64,000 bases of DNA from Saturnia japonica (lineage: Eukaryota > Arthropoda > Insecta > Lepidoptera > Saturniidae). The DNA lies in the NCBI GenBank assembly GCA_033032175.1, contig JAVKPJ010000037.1:4636-68635 (forward strand), written 5' to 3'. Position numbers and translations under genes: made by a program. Shown piece by piece: positions 36,629 through 48,608 of this stretch. The stretch's first letter is position 1. Every line of letters begins with the position of its first letter. The notes beneath the pieces are model-generated. The model was not told the DNA's origin and ran no database searches. It saw only the letters and a list, made by a program, of their open reading frames with translations.

Positions 36629-36630
36629 TG
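36626..36630 (+). promoter_or_regulatory. TAATG stop-start overlap in I
   Basis: The ORF1 TAA (36626-36628) shares its last A with the ORF2 ATG (36628-36630), the classic one-base overlap. Confidence 0.8.
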
Positions 36631-39600
36631 GCTTTCCATTTCCTCCAAGGTAATCTCAACCACTGCGCCAGGGCTCAGGACCTCATGTTGCAGAGTATGG
36701 CGCAGGGGTTGATCCACGTCGCCGTGATGGCTGAGCCGTACTTTGTCCCACCCGCCGATAACTGGGTGAGCGATCTGGACGGCTCGGTGGCCTTAGTGTC
36801 CCAGGCCGCTGCTGGTGCCCTTCCCTTCTCTAACATCTTGAGGGGTCGGGGGTACGCAGTAGCACATTTCGGTGACGTGGTGGTAGTGGGGGTGTATGCA
36901 CCCCCAAGTAGAAGTCTCGCCGACTTCGAGGGTCTCCTCGAGGAGTTAGGCAGCGTTGTCGGTCGCAGTAATCCTCGCCCCATCCTAGTTCTCGGGGACT
37001 TCAACGCAAAGTCAACGGCTTGGAGTTCCCCGTCCACGGACGCCAAGGGCGAAGCTCTGGAGGAGTGGGCCATCGCAACGGGCCTGCTTCTTCTCAATCG
37101 GGGGTCTGTCAACACGTGCGTGCGACAGCAGGGCGGTTCAATAGTAGACCTCACGTTCGCTAGCCCTGCATTAGCGCGCCGTGTTCGGGGCTGGAAAGTC
37201 CTTGAGGGGGTGGAGACGTTGTCGGACCACCGATATATACAGTTCGACATCTCCACCCAAACTTTGGACGGACCAGTCCGGAGGACCTCCGCAGAGCAGG
37301 GTCCGCGTTGGGCGTTGAAGCGCCTCGATCGTGAGGCACTTCTGGAGGCATCCGTCTTGCAGGCCTGGGTGACTGACGAACCATCCGACCAGGCTGCAGA
37401 CGTCGACGAAGAGGCGGGGCAGCTGCGAGTGGAAATGACACGGGTCTGCGACGCGGCAATGCCCCGAATTAAGGGGCCGATACCCGCCAGGCGTCAAGTG
37501 TACTGGTGGACTGATGAAATCGCGCAATTGCGCGTAGCGTGTGTGGCTGTCCGACGCCGGTACACTAGGGAGCGACGCAGGCGAGGCCGCGTGCAGTCCG
37601 CGTCTTCTACGGAGGAGGAGCTCTACGAGGAGTACAGAGCGGCCAAACTGGCCCTCCGTAAGGCTATCGAACAATCGAAGGCTCTAGCCAGAGAGGAGCT
37701 GCTGGAGACGCTCAATCGGGACCCGTGGGGGCGCCCGTACCGTATGGTACGTGGCAAGTTACGTCAGTGGGCCCCCCCGGTAACCCAGAGTCTTGAGCCA
37801 CAGCTTCTCCAAGAGGTGGTGGCCGCTCTGTTCCCCTCAAGGGCGGAGCACACGCCACCGCAGATGGCTCCGCCTATGGCTGCGCCCAACTCGGACCACT
37901 CTGGCGACGACAACGAGGTCCCCGAGGTGACCCGGGAAGAGTTGAGGGTGGCGGTGAAAACGCATGCAAGCGAAAAACACCGCCCCAGGACCTGACGGCA
38001 TACCTGGTCGTGCATGGGTCCTGGCTCAAGAGGCCCTCGAGCCCCGGCTTTTGGGAATCTTCACGGCGTGTCTTCAGCAGGGCCGGTTTCCACGTTTATG
38101 GAAAACCGGCAAGCTGGTCCTGCTCAGGAAAGCGGGGCGCCCTGCGGACTCTCCATCCGCATACCGGCCCATAGTGCTGTTGGACGAGGTGGCGAAGCTC
38201 TGCGAGCGGATAATCGCAGTCCGCCTCGTCCAGCACTTAACAACAATAGGGCCGGATCTGGCGGATAACCAGTATGGCTTCCGCCAGGGGCGCTCCACAA
38301 TCGACGCCATAATGCGTGTGAAGATCCAGGCGGAGGAAGCAATTGCTCGGGGCGAGGTGGTTCTGGCAGTGTCTCTTGACATCGCCAACGCTTTTAACAC
38401 CTTGCCCTGGGCTACAATTAGAGAGGCACTCCGGTTTCATGGAGTGCCGTCCTACCTCCGCCGCATAGTCGGGGCATACCTCAGTGAGAGGTACGTAACC
38501 TTCCCGGGCCAAGAAGGGATGTGTCGGCGAGACGTCGTATCCGGTGTTCCCCAGGGGTCAGTGTTAGGGCCCCTACTCTGGAACATCGGATACGACTGGG
38601 TGTTGCGCGGTGCACTCCTCCGAGGCGCTAGCGTCGTGTGCTACGCTGATGACACGCTGGTGTTAGCCCGGGGGAAGACGCACCGCGACGCAATGATGTT
38701 AGCGACAGCGTGTGTCGCTCAAGTCGTTGGAAGGATCCGGCGACTGGGGGCTGGAGGTGGCGCTGCGTAAATTCCGAGGCTCTGTTTTTTCCATGGGCCT
38801 CGGAATGCGCCGCCTCAAGGATCCCAGATTGTCGTGGGAGGCGTGTCCATCGGTGTAGAGTCGTCCATGAAGTATCTCGGCCTCGTCCTCGACAGCCGAT
38901 GGACCTTCGAAGAGCACTTCCGGCAACTGGCTCCCCGTCTCATGAGCACAGCGAGTGCGTTAGCCCGACTACTGCCGAACATGGGGGGGCTTAATTCCTC
39001 TTGCCGGAAGCTGTACCTAGGAATCGTGCGGTCTATGGCCTTGTATGGGGCACCCGTATGGGCGTACGGCCTGACGGCCACGAACATTGCCCAATTGCGA
39101 AGACCGCAGCGGGCGATGTCTATAAGGGCCACCCGTGGGTACCGCACGATCTCTTTCGAGGCGGCCTCCCTTCTAGCCGGATCCCCACCCTGGGACCTGG
39201 AGGCGAGAGCCCACGCGTCTCTGTATCTTCGACGCGTGGAGGCGCTGGAGCAAGGTTTACGACTCGCGCCTCGGGAAATCGAGGCGCTGAGGTCACAGTT
39301 CCACCAGGTCCTAGTGGTGGGACGAGTGGCGCCGACGACTTGAGCGACCGAGCTCGGGCGTGGCAACAGTGGATGCCGTGCGGCCCGTATTGGCCGAATG
39401 GCTAACCAGGCGGCACGGCACCCTGACATTCCGGCTAACGCAGGTGCTCTCGGGACACGGCTGTTTCGGGAGCTACCTGTGTCGTATAGGCCGGGAACCG
39501 ACAGCAGGGTGCCACCATTGTGGCTGTGCGAGGGACACCGCACAGCACACCCTCGAAGAATGTCCCGCCTGGGAAACCCCACGCCGCGAGCTCGTCGCGG

Positions 39601-39809
39601 TGATTGGCCTGGATCTCTCGCTCTCGACTGTTGTGAAGTCCATGGTCGAGAGCGAGACCGGATGGAACTCCGTCGCCTCATTCTGCGAGGACGTTATGCT
39701 CACTAAGGAGGCGGCGGAGAGGGAGAGGGAGCAGGCATCACAGCTCCCCTCCCGCGGTCGACGAACCGTACGGCGGCGACGGGTCAGGGATGACCTACAG
39801 CCGCCGTAA
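36628..39809 (+). pseudogene. ORF2 of element I, homopolymer frameshifts
   Basis: Endonuclease (QGNLNH, AEPYF, LGDFNAKS, LSDHRYIQF) and RT (YRPIVLLDE, SLDIANAFN, GVPQGSVLGP, CYADD near 38640) are recognisable. Relative to A, extra single bases occur in short homopolymers: an added A near 37960, an added G near 38750, added T's near 38770 and 38790, and an added G near 39318. The C-terminal finger CGCARDTAQHTLEEC and the stop at 39807-39809 are present. Apart from these shifts the coding sequence is well preserved and close to A. Confidence 0.87.
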
Positions 39810-40137
39810 ATAAGGCCTGCGGGGGCGTTGGACGCGGGCACGTCCTTCGCCCTTGCAGTTAGTGTACAGGCCCGAGGCGAGGCGCATCTGTGTTCGATGT
39901 GCCCCTCGACGGTTCGTCAGAGGGTGTCCAATCATCCGACCCCTCAGACCGAAGGAAGAGGCCCCTCATGAGGGGCTGACACCTGCCGGGTTGAGTAGAA
40001 GTTTTTGCTTGCAGTTCCTGCTCCCCGGCCACATAGGTGTGCGGAGAACACCGCGGGGTTTTAGTCAGTAAGAGTCTGACATACCCCTCTCGAGCTGCCC
40101 GGCTCGGGAGGTGGATCCATGTAGGATTTCCCCACGT
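39810..40137 (+). other. Alpha 3' UTR (I)
   Basis: Close to the 3' UTR of A, with the full alpha terminal structure. No gene was seen. Confidence 0.7.
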
Positions 40138-40157
40138 AAAAAAAAAAAAAAAAAAAA

Positions 40158-40171
40158 GGTTAGGTTAGGTT
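40158..40171 (+). repeat. Telomeric remnant between I and J
   Basis: GGTTAGGTTAGGTT lies between the poly(A) of I and the GGGG start of J. Confidence 0.9.
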
Positions 40172-40249
40172 GGGGTGCGAGTCAGGAACCTCCGCGTGGT
40201 GCATCCCGGGCAACGGCGGCCGCTTCACGGCCGACGGCTAATATCTGAC
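40172..40249 (+). ncRNA. HDV-like self-cleaving ribozyme candidate (J)
   Basis: P1 is GGGGTGC/GCATCCC (one G-U), P2 GTCAGG/TCTGAC (one G-U), P4 CGGCCG/CGGCCG where B has CGACCA/TGGTCG, and J4/2 GGCTAATA. It follows TTAGGTT directly. Confidence 0.78.
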
Positions 40250-40660
40250 GGGGGGGCGACGTTTACTGCTCTTTAGAGGGTCGAAGACGTGGCGTGTTGG
40301 CGGGCTCGGCGTGCATTCACACTGCCGTCGGGCGGGCAGGTTGGACAACTTGTTCGGCTTGTCGCCGACGATCTCGTAATCCCATCGGAGTGTCGTGGTC
40401 ACGTCTCGCGGCTTCGTATGGGACCGAGGGTCTTGGCTTCACCGCCCGGACCGCGAGGAAGAAAACCTCTATAAAAAATTACCCTAATCCCAAGCGGCGG
40501 CGCACCGCGAGGGGATGCGTGGCTGGTGGGAGACCAGTCACGAGTGCGACCCCCGTCAGAGAACCGGCCGACTCTCTTGACGGGTTACGCTAGGCTTACC
40601 CAGGCACAGGGGGCACTGCCTGGGTGGACTGTTACTTCCCCCACAATCGTGGGAACAAAA
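40250..40660 (+). other. K-type 5' UTR (J)
   Basis: A long segment matches 57800-58140 of K, including the CTCTATAAAAAATTACCC and GGGGGCACTGCCTGGGTGGAC phrases. It is unrelated to the F/I 5' UTR. No ORF was supported. Confidence 0.7.
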
Positions 40661-42847
40661 ATGAGCAAACCTTTTAGAAAAACCTCTGTAAATATTGTAA
40701 ATATACCTAGTTTTAAGAAGAACGAGGACGGTGGCTCCACTAGTGGAGTTACGTGTGAGGAGAGAATAGTCGATGGTCGCGAAGGTGAATTCAATCCCGT
40801 TGTGGCTATCGTAAGGGACCCTTCACTAGACAGATTGTCGGTGTGTAGCGAGTCAAGTGAGGCTTCTATGGTGACGGTAGGGTCATCTGAGAACCCTATG
40901 TCTGGCGCTGAGGACGCTCCGCCAAGCTCCTTCTGGCGGAAAAGGAAGGTCGAAGGTGCTGACCAGACGCAAACGCCAGTTTCTATCCCCAAAAAGGGTA
41001 GGGGGCGGCCCCCAACTACAGGAGAAATATGTGGGGTTGGCAAAGGTGAAGGAGGATTATATCCGGAAGAAAGAGGAGTTGCTTTCGCCTAACAGCTGAA
41101 GAAGAGTTGGCGGAGGAGGCATCGCGGGCACGATACAACAGGTCCGCTAAGGAGATTGCCACTGCACCGGAGGAAGAGCTCTCCTCCCAATTAAGTGAAA
41201 GGGTGCTGGGCGACGTGGAGGTGATCCTCAAGGTCGCCAAAAAATCGGCGAACCTAAAGGGCACTTTCCAGAAGGCCCTCAAGGATGCGGCTGTGTCTAT
41301 TAAGGATGCAGTGGAAAAATACCGCAGTCGGACCACCACCGAGGAGTTGGCCAGGGTCCAAGCAGCGTACGCAAGGCTAGAGGAAACGAACACCAAACAA
41401 GCGGAAGAACTGGCAGAGCTCCGGAAGGAGCTCGCGGAAATGAGGGTAGACCTAAATAAGGTTCGCCAGCCATCGCCAGGAGTTGAAGTCTCCTCAGTCT
41501 TTGCAAAGGAAACGGGATCGGACCCTTCAACATCTTTAGCTCCACGGGAGAGGGAGGATTTTCCGCCATTGCCTCAGCGGCAACAAGGAAGGCCTCGGAG
41601 CGAGAGTTCTGACATTGACGGGAAGTTTTGAGCGTATACTTAATATAAATGAGTGCTCGCTTCGAGGCCTTGGAGGATAGACTCCTACCAGAAAAACAAC
41701 TCCGCCCTCCGTTAGCAGCGGATAGGAAAGTTACGCAGACGGCGAAAACGAGAGTGCCGGAAACTCGGCTTCCACGGCAGCCTGGTCCCCAGCAAGTGGT
41801 TGCGAAGAAAGGTAACCAGAAAAAAGGGAAAGCAGGGCCCAATTCAGCTGCACCCGCCTATCGCCCCTCCTATAGTGAGAAGGTGGCCACTCCCAAACCT
41901 TCTGAGGGAGAATGGGTTTTAGTAGGCAAGGGGGGCAAGGCCACAAAGAAAAAGGTGAAAAAGGCGGCTAAAGTAGCACCTCCAAAAAGGAACAGAGCCC
42001 CCAAACTTCGCACCTCCAAATCCACTGCGGTGGTTATAACGCTGCAACCTGAGGCTGCAAAGAGGGGCATCACCTACAGGGAGGTGCTAACGAAAACATG
42101 GGAGCAAGTCGACCTTGGCGCTCTAGGCATTGAGGTCGTCAACTATAGAAGGGCAGCAACAGGGGCTGCCCTCTTAGAGGTTCCAGGTGCCACGAGTGGT
42201 CCGCAAGCAGACGCCCTTGCAGAAAAAATTAGGGCGTCCTTCCCAGGTGATGACATTCGGGTGACCAGGCCTATGAGGTGTGCAGACGTGCGCATCTCAG
42301 GCCTAGATGACTCCGTTACAGTGGAGAAGTAATTGCCGCCGTTGCACGTGCTGGGGAATGCCCCCCAGAGCACGTTAAGGCAACTGATCCACGCCCCAGC
42401 TTTAATGGGGCTGGAACGGCCGTGGTTTCGTGCCCAGTGACGGTGGCCAAAAAAACTCGGCGACGGCCGTAAGCTATTGGTGGGTTGGGTGTCGGCGCGA
42501 GTAAAAGTCTTGCAGCCCCGCTCACAGAGGTGTTTCCGTTGCCTTCAGGCCGGTCATCTGGGGGCAAAATGCTCCTCAGAAGTTGACTGCAGTGCACTCT
42601 GCTATCGCTGCAGTCAACCCGGCCATAAGGCGGCAGGCTGCACAGCGGACCCGCATTGTTTAATATGAGCCGGTGCGGGTAAACCACTGGGCACCGGGTG
42701 GGTGGCAAGACATGCGTTGCGTCGTCGCCACCCAAGAAGAGAAGGAGGGGGAAGAGGGGAAAAGCCCCGACACAGCCCCTGACCTCGTCGGCTGTTCCTA
42801 AAGCGCCGACAACGGTCCAGACGAAGGAGATGGAAGAAGCCAATTAA
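40661..42847 (+). pseudogene. ORF1 (Gag-like) of element J, several frameshifts
   Basis: The start is ATG 40661. The N-terminus (MSKPFRKTSVNIVNI) is unlike that of F and lacks the LPQEGT segment and its RNA element. From DPSLDRLSV onward it follows F: SFWRKRK, KKGRGRPPTTG, coiled coil, VAKKSANLKGTFQKAL, linker, CFRCLQAGHLGAKC, CYRCSQPGHKAAGC. Frame changes lie near 41030-41100, 41630, 42330, 42455 and 42660, mostly single-base. The last frame reaches TAA at 42845-42847, overlapping the ORF2 start. Confidence 0.82.
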
Positions 42848-42852
42848 TAATG
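42845..42852 (+). promoter_or_regulatory. TAATAATG stop-start overlap in J
   Basis: TAA 42845-42847, then TAATG with the ORF2 ATG at 42850. Confidence 0.8.
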
Positions 42853-45800
42853 TCTATTCGTATCCTTCAAGGGAATCTGAACCACTGTGCCAGTGCGCAG
42901 GACCTGCTAGTCCAAAGCATGGCACAGTGGTCAATCAACGTCGCCGTGATAGCCGAGCCATACTTCGTGCCGCCCCGAGATAACTGGGCGGGAGATCGAG
43001 ATGGCTCGGTTGCCATTATTTCTCGACCCGCCGCCGGTTCCCCGCCCTTCGCTAACATCAAGGAGGGCCAGGGATCCGTGGCGGCGCGTCTCGGCGACAT
43101 TGTGGTGGTGGGGGTGTACGCACCCCCTCGATGGAGTCTCGCCGACTTCGAGGCACTTTTGGTGGAGTTGGGCACTGTCGTCTCGGGCAGCCACCCTCAC
43201 CCCGTCCTAGTCCTCGGGGACTTCAACGCCAAATCTACGGCTTGGGGTTCCCCATCCACGGATAATAGGGGTGAGGCGCTGGAAGAGTGGGCCGTAACAT
43301 CAGGCCTACTCGTCCTTAACAGGGGCTCAATAAACACGTGCGTGCGACCGCAGGGCGAATCCATAGTGGACATATCGTTCGCAAGCCCTGCAATAGCACG
43401 CCGTGTTCGGGACTGGAGAGTCCTGGAGGGGGTAGAGACACTTTCGGACCATCTTTACATACAGTTCGAAGTGTCCGCCCAGACCTCGGGACGAACGGTC
43501 CCGAGAGGCCCTGAAGAGGACAGTCCACGTTGGGCTCTGGGACGTTTCGATCGCGAGGTGTTCCTCGAGGCCGCCATTGTGCAAGCCTGGGTGATGGACG
43601 GAACACCCGAGAGGCCTGCCGATGTCGAAGATGGGGCGGAGCGACTGCGAGCCGCAGTGTCGCATATGTGTGACACGGCGATGCCGAGAGTTGGGCGTCG
43701 TCCAGCTAAGCGCCAGGTGTACTGGTGGAACGCTGAAATCGCGCAGCTGCGCGTACTTTGCGTAGCAGCGCGCCGCCAGTACACCAGGATAAGGCGCAGA
43801 CGACGTCATTCGCAGGTCGTAAGCCCCGGAGAGGCGGAGCTGCATGAGGGTTACAGAGCAGCTAAGCTCACCCTCCGACGGGCCATTGAGCGCGCAAAAG
43901 CTCTGGCCAGAGAGGAATTCCTGGAGACGCTCAATCGGGATCCGTGGGGCCGCCCGTACCGGATGGTACGCGGCAAACTTCGCCAATGGGCCCCCCCAGT
44001 AACCCAGAGTCTCCAGTCAGAGTTCCTCGAGGAGGTGGTGAGCGCTCTGTTTCCCTCCAGGGAGGAGTTTTCACCTCCCCACATGGCTCCGCCCGCGGCC
44101 GAGCCCGACGTGGACCGAGACGACGTGCCCGACGTGACCCGGGAGGAATTGAGGGCGGCGGTGAAACGCCTCGCGGCCAAAAACACCGCCCCAGGGCCCG
44201 ACGGCCTGCCTGGTCGAGCGTGGGTCCTGGCCCAAGAGGTCCTCGAGCCCCGACTATTGGGACTCCTCAGCGTGTGTCTGGAGCAGGGCCGGTTTCCGTC
44301 GAAGTGGAAAACCGGCCGTCTAGTCCTGCTCCAAAAGCCGGGGCGCCCGGCGGACTCGCCGTCCGCGTACCGCCCCATTGTGCTGCTCGACGAGGTGGGC
44401 AAACTCTTCGAGAGAGTGATTGCAAACCGCCTCGTCGGCCATTTAAACGCACGTGGGGCCGGATTTGGCGGCGAACCAGTTCGGTTTCCGCAGAGGGCGC
44501 TCCACGATTGACGCGATCGCGCAAGTGAGGAGTCTGGCGGAGGAGGCCATTGCTCGGGGCGAGGTGGTGATAGCGGTGTCTTTAGACATCGCAAATGCCT
44601 TTAACACCTTGCCCTGGGCCACAATTAGAGAGGCGCTCCGATTTCACGGAGTGCCGTCCTACCTCCGCCGCATAGTCGGGGCGTACCTCTCCGAGAGGTA
44701 TGTAGTCTTCCCGGGTCGGAGTGGAATGTGTCGGCGAGACGTCGTATCCGGTGTTCCCCAGGGGTCAGTTTTGGGCCCTCTTCTCTGGAACATCGGATAC
44801 GACTGGGTGTTGCGCGGTGCGCTCCTCCGTGGCCTCAGTGTCGTGTGTTATGCCGACGACACACTGGTCACGTCGAGAGCTAAGTCGCACCGCGAAGCCG
44901 CGATATTGGCAACCGCTGGGGTGGCACACGTCGTCGGTCGGATCCGGCGTCTGGGACTAAATGTGGCGCTGCAAAAATCTGAGGCTCTGTGTTTCCATGG
45001 GCCTCGGAATGCGCCACCGAGAGGGTCCCAGATCATCGCGGGAGGCGTCCCAATCGGCATCCAGTCCAATATGAAATATCTTGGACTCGTTCTGGATAGC
45101 CGATGGGACTTTGTAGAGCACTTCAGGCAGCTGACCCCCGTCTTATGGGCGCTGCGGCCGCGTTAGCGTGGCTGTTGCCCAACCTTGGGGGTCCAAATTC
45201 CGCGTGCCGAAGGCTCTACATGGGGATCGTGCGGTCCATGGCCCTTTACGGGCCCCGGTGTGGGCTGAGAACCTGGCGGCCCGTAATATCGCCGCTCTGC
45301 GCAAACCGCAGAGAGCGATGACCGTCAGAGCAGCCCGGGGATATCGCACGATCTCCTTCGAGGCGGCCTCCCTACTGGCCGGATCTCCGCCATGGGATCT
45401 GGAGGCGGAAGCCCTCGCGTCGCTCTACAGGTGGCGCGGCGAGGCGTTAAAGAGAGGAATACGACATGCGCCTCGTGAGATCGAGGCGCGAAGGGCAGAG
45501 CTGCACCAGATCCTGGTCATGGCGGAGTGGGACCGACGACTGGAGCACCCCAGCGCCGGCGTGACGACCGTCGAGGCCGTGAGGCCTCATTTGACGGCAT
45601 GGGTACGGAGGCGGCACGGCACCCTAACCTTCCGGCTGACGCAGGTGCTCTCGGGACACGGATGTTTCGGGAGTTACCTGTGTCGCATAGGCCGAGAGCC
45701 AACAACTGGGTGCCATCATTGTGGCTGCGCGGTCGATAACGCGCAGCATACACTTGCCGCCTGTCCCGCTTGGGACTCGTCACGTCGCGACCTCATCGCG

Positions 45801-45906
45801 GCTATAGGGCCCAATCTCTCACTCCCGACCGTCGTTTCATCCATGGTCGAGGGTGAGAGCGGGTGGAACTCCGTCGCCTCATTCTGCGAGGACGTCATGC
45901 TCGCAA
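42850..45906 (+). pseudogene. ORF2 of element J, frameshifted and cut by gap
   Basis: It is very close to F. Endonuclease (QGNLNH, AEPYF, LGDFNAKS, LSDHLYIQF) and RT (SLDIANAFN, GVPQGSVLGP, CYADD near 44855) are present. Single-base changes against F shift the frame: an added A near 44446, a lost C near 45137 and a lost base near 45250. The Trp codon mutated to TGA in F is TGG here (near 45528). The C-terminal finger CGCAVDNAQHTLAAC is present. Coding runs to CEDVMLA and then into the N's, so about the last 40 residues are missing. Confidence 0.85.
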
Positions 45907-46006
45907 NNNNNNNNNNNNNNNNNNNNNNNNNNNNNNNNNNNNNNNNNNNNNNNNNNNNNNNNNNNNNNNNNNNNNNNNNNNNNNNNNNNNNNNNNNNNNN
46001 NNNNNN
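45907..46006. other. Assembly gap (100 N)
   Basis: Exactly 100 N, a typical scaffold gap of arbitrary size. GC-rich telomeric-element DNA lies to the left and AT-rich DNA to the right. Confidence 0.99.
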
Positions 46007-46190
46007 GCTCCCCATCAAGTCCTATAGCTTTGATGAAATGCAGGACTTTATTGGCAGAGAGCAACTGAACCTCTTCTGGAAGCAGCACATGCTTTCCCAG
46101 AATCCGGTTACATTTAGGTATTAGTGGGTCACAATCACACAAGAGGTGCTTAGGAGTTTCGTCTGCACTTTTGCAGAATCTGTAATACCT
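46007..46190 (-). pseudogene. Non-LTR RT C-terminal fragment (jockey-like)
   Basis: Read on the minus strand, about 60 codons encode CRFCKSADETPKHLLCDCD followed by NRILGKHVLLPEEV. This C-x2-C-ETP-HLL-C pattern is typical of the zinc-binding tail of jockey-superfamily RT proteins from insects. The fragment is cut by the gap on its N-terminal side in plus coordinates and no RT core is visible. It is distinct from the SART-type elements. Confidence 0.65.
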
Positions 46191-46392
46191 GTAATAACTG
46201 TAATGAAATACTGTAAAAATTAATTAAAAAAAATTAAATTAGATGTTCATAAACCCAATAGTTTCTTGCTGGTTCTTCTCGATGGCTGGAATGTTTTCCG
46301 AACTGGTGCTACTGTTTTGACATTTACAAGTGCCTTCTCAGCATCTAAATTAAATAAAAACTATTTTGTTTTCTGTTTTTTTTTTCTTCATA

Positions 46393-46647
46393 ATATACAT
46401 AACATACCATCACGCCTGTATCCCCGAAGGGTTAGGCTGGGGTGTACATTTGAGTTTGCCGAGTATGTTTTTAGGTACCATGTAATAGGGGGCGAGCCTA
46501 TTGCCATTAATCGGGCATGAAACCAAACTCCGAGCTGCTACTGAGAATTTCATAGGAAAAACCCAACAACACTTTGCTCGACCTGGGATTCAAACCCAGG
46601 ATCTTGCTCATAGCAGTCACTCTTACGACCACTAGGCTAGAGAGGCA
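46393..46647 (-). mobile_element. tRNA-derived SINE (lepidopteran type)
   Basis: On the minus strand, a tRNA-like head has box A-like TAGCCTAGTGGTCG and box B-like GGGTTTGAATCCCA. It is followed by AAATTCTCAGTAGCAGC and a tail ending CAGGCGTGATGGTATG with TATG-type repeats. That head and tail combination is common in lepidopteran SINEs. It is not a functional tRNA gene, because no complete cloverleaf is present. Confidence 0.8.
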
Positions 46648-46649
46648 GT

Positions 46650-48608
46650 TTTTCTTAATATATGTAAATTAATTTTCAGCATATAATGTAATAAGATAAC
46701 AATCCTATAATTTAGTTAAACTCAGAATTTTACTTATTTTCTTTATAATGATTTAAATAGGTACATGAGTTATTGCAGAATATCTCTCACCAATATTAAT
46801 AATATTATAAATAAGTATTTTTAACTGAGGGTGATATCAAGCTAGGTGGCATTATAAAATGTGGTTAAAATTTATAGTACTTTAACCACTAATTCACTGA
46901 CACTATTCCCAGTACAAGGTAATTTACCTGGCTAGAGTTATTGGTAGTTAAAGTTTCAAGGTCAAATTGATACAATTCCTGTGGAAAAGTAATACCCTTG
47001 ACCAGAGTTTTGTAGGGGTTAAACTTCAAAGTTTCAAAGTGAAATTAGAAATTTTGTAAGTTTAACAATAACAAATAATGAAATTTGGAGTTAGAACTGG
47101 CTGGCTGACGATGTGGCATGCTCACTCCGCTTGTTCTTTTCCTCATCACAAGCAACCTAACATGCTCTGAGCTCCCTCAGAAATAAATTGCTTGCTATTA
47201 GCTATATACGTAGAACAACATTATATAATAAAACAATATATTTTGAAAATTTGCTTTAAGTATATGTTTGTTAAGTTTTACTGAGATTCTATACAAACAA
47301 AGTTCTATCTATGTACTAGATGATGTTTTATAAAATGTTAGTAGGATGACAGACTAAGAATACCAAATCGTAAATTACACAGTTTTTGCATTTGCAAATA
47401 ACATTAGTATTGAGGTTGAAATTTGTTTTTATTAATTTTCTCGAAAATGACAAATTACTGATATATATATAAACTATTAATTTTAATCCCGAATTCATGC
47501 CAAACGTTTCTAAGTCTACCCAAAAATGCGTGATCAGTGTGCTGTTGGTTTTGTTATGTTTTTATTTACTTTAAGGTCAGGCTCATTCCATGATTCGAAG
47601 GCACATCGATAGACGCATTGTTTGAACACTGAACACTTTACCATTAAGAACTGCTACTAACCAGTGAGCTATCATTCCTTCAAGGTGATTGTATACATCA
47701 AAAGAGAAAACATTTTGACTCTATTAACCTCTGTGCACTCTCTTATGATTATCATACTAATACGGCTTCTTTCAAAATGTTTAACGGACTGTTCGATATA
47801 TTTTAGTAATTTATCAAGGGCGCGAGTTCAGACTTCAAAGCCACAGAGTACTTTTTCAGAGCTGCTGCATCAGATCGACACAGTGTTGCCGTTTAAGAAA
47901 CAAAAAAGTCTCCAGACCAGTGTTGCCAACCCTGAAATCTGTCTGATCGTAGAATCCAACAAAAAATACGGTAGATTTTTCAAAATTATGTTGTAATATT
48001 TATTTCAAATACGGTAGAATTACCTTGTTTTTTTTTTAACAGATATCGTAATCTATACATATAGTAAAATTGAAGTATCTGTTTGTAATGTCAAAATAAC
48101 AGCTTTTTACTAAATGCATATGAAAGTATATACGACACGACACAGTTAACAAAACACCCATTTTTAAAATTTTTGTCTGTCAGTCAGTTCCGGGTAATCT
48201 CTAGGGAGTAGCCTAGGCTACTTTTATTTTAGAAAAAGAATTAGGGTTCCGCACAAATAAAAATAACTGGTCATGGTGAATCAATTCGGGCGCTTAAATG
48301 GCTTACGCTGAGTTAACCATAAGAGATAAAGTAAATTAATGTACTACATAATTGTAGGGATTAAAAAGACCTACAAAAAAAAAAGTTCAAGAGAGTATAC
48401 GCCTATCTTCTAAGGAACACCCACAATAAACATTTTTGTCTTTAAAGTAGCCGGGAGCGAGAGAGCAAGATTTGCGTTGTCATTTTGTAGTCCAAATGAG
48501 CGATGCCACGGGCACAGTTAGTTGAAAATAAAACTCATACTAATTAATCAGAAAAAGACAGTATAATTGTTTCGCAGTTTTTATACATATCGATATTATG
48601 CTTTTGAA
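46650..48608. other. AT-rich non-coding stretch
   Basis: No gene was recognised. Scattered short open frames (for example 47664-47996) show no family features, codon bias or homology that could be seen. Confidence 0.6.

Larger units (their letters stand above)
33745..40157 (+). mobile_element. SART-type element I (alpha lineage, multiply frameshifted)
   Basis: It is full length from GGGGTCGAGC to poly(A) 40138-40157. Both ORFs are interrupted by several 1-nt shifts. The start of ORF1 carries a 232-bp tandem duplication of the structured RNA element. Confidence 0.85.
40172..45906 (+). mobile_element. SART-type element J (alpha ORFs, K-type 5' end), cut by gap
   Basis: Its ribozyme and 5' UTR match K, which is beta, while ORF1 and ORF2 match F, which is alpha. 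The end of ORF2 and the 3' UTR are lost in the N gap. Confidence 0.85.

Noticed and set aside
46560..46650. Possible tRNA gene
   Set aside because: Only box A and box B-like segments are present, without a full cloverleaf, and the rest matches a SINE body and tail.
47664..47996. 110-codon open frame in the AT-rich interval
   Set aside because: No recognisable family, repeated simple composition, no neighbouring coding support.
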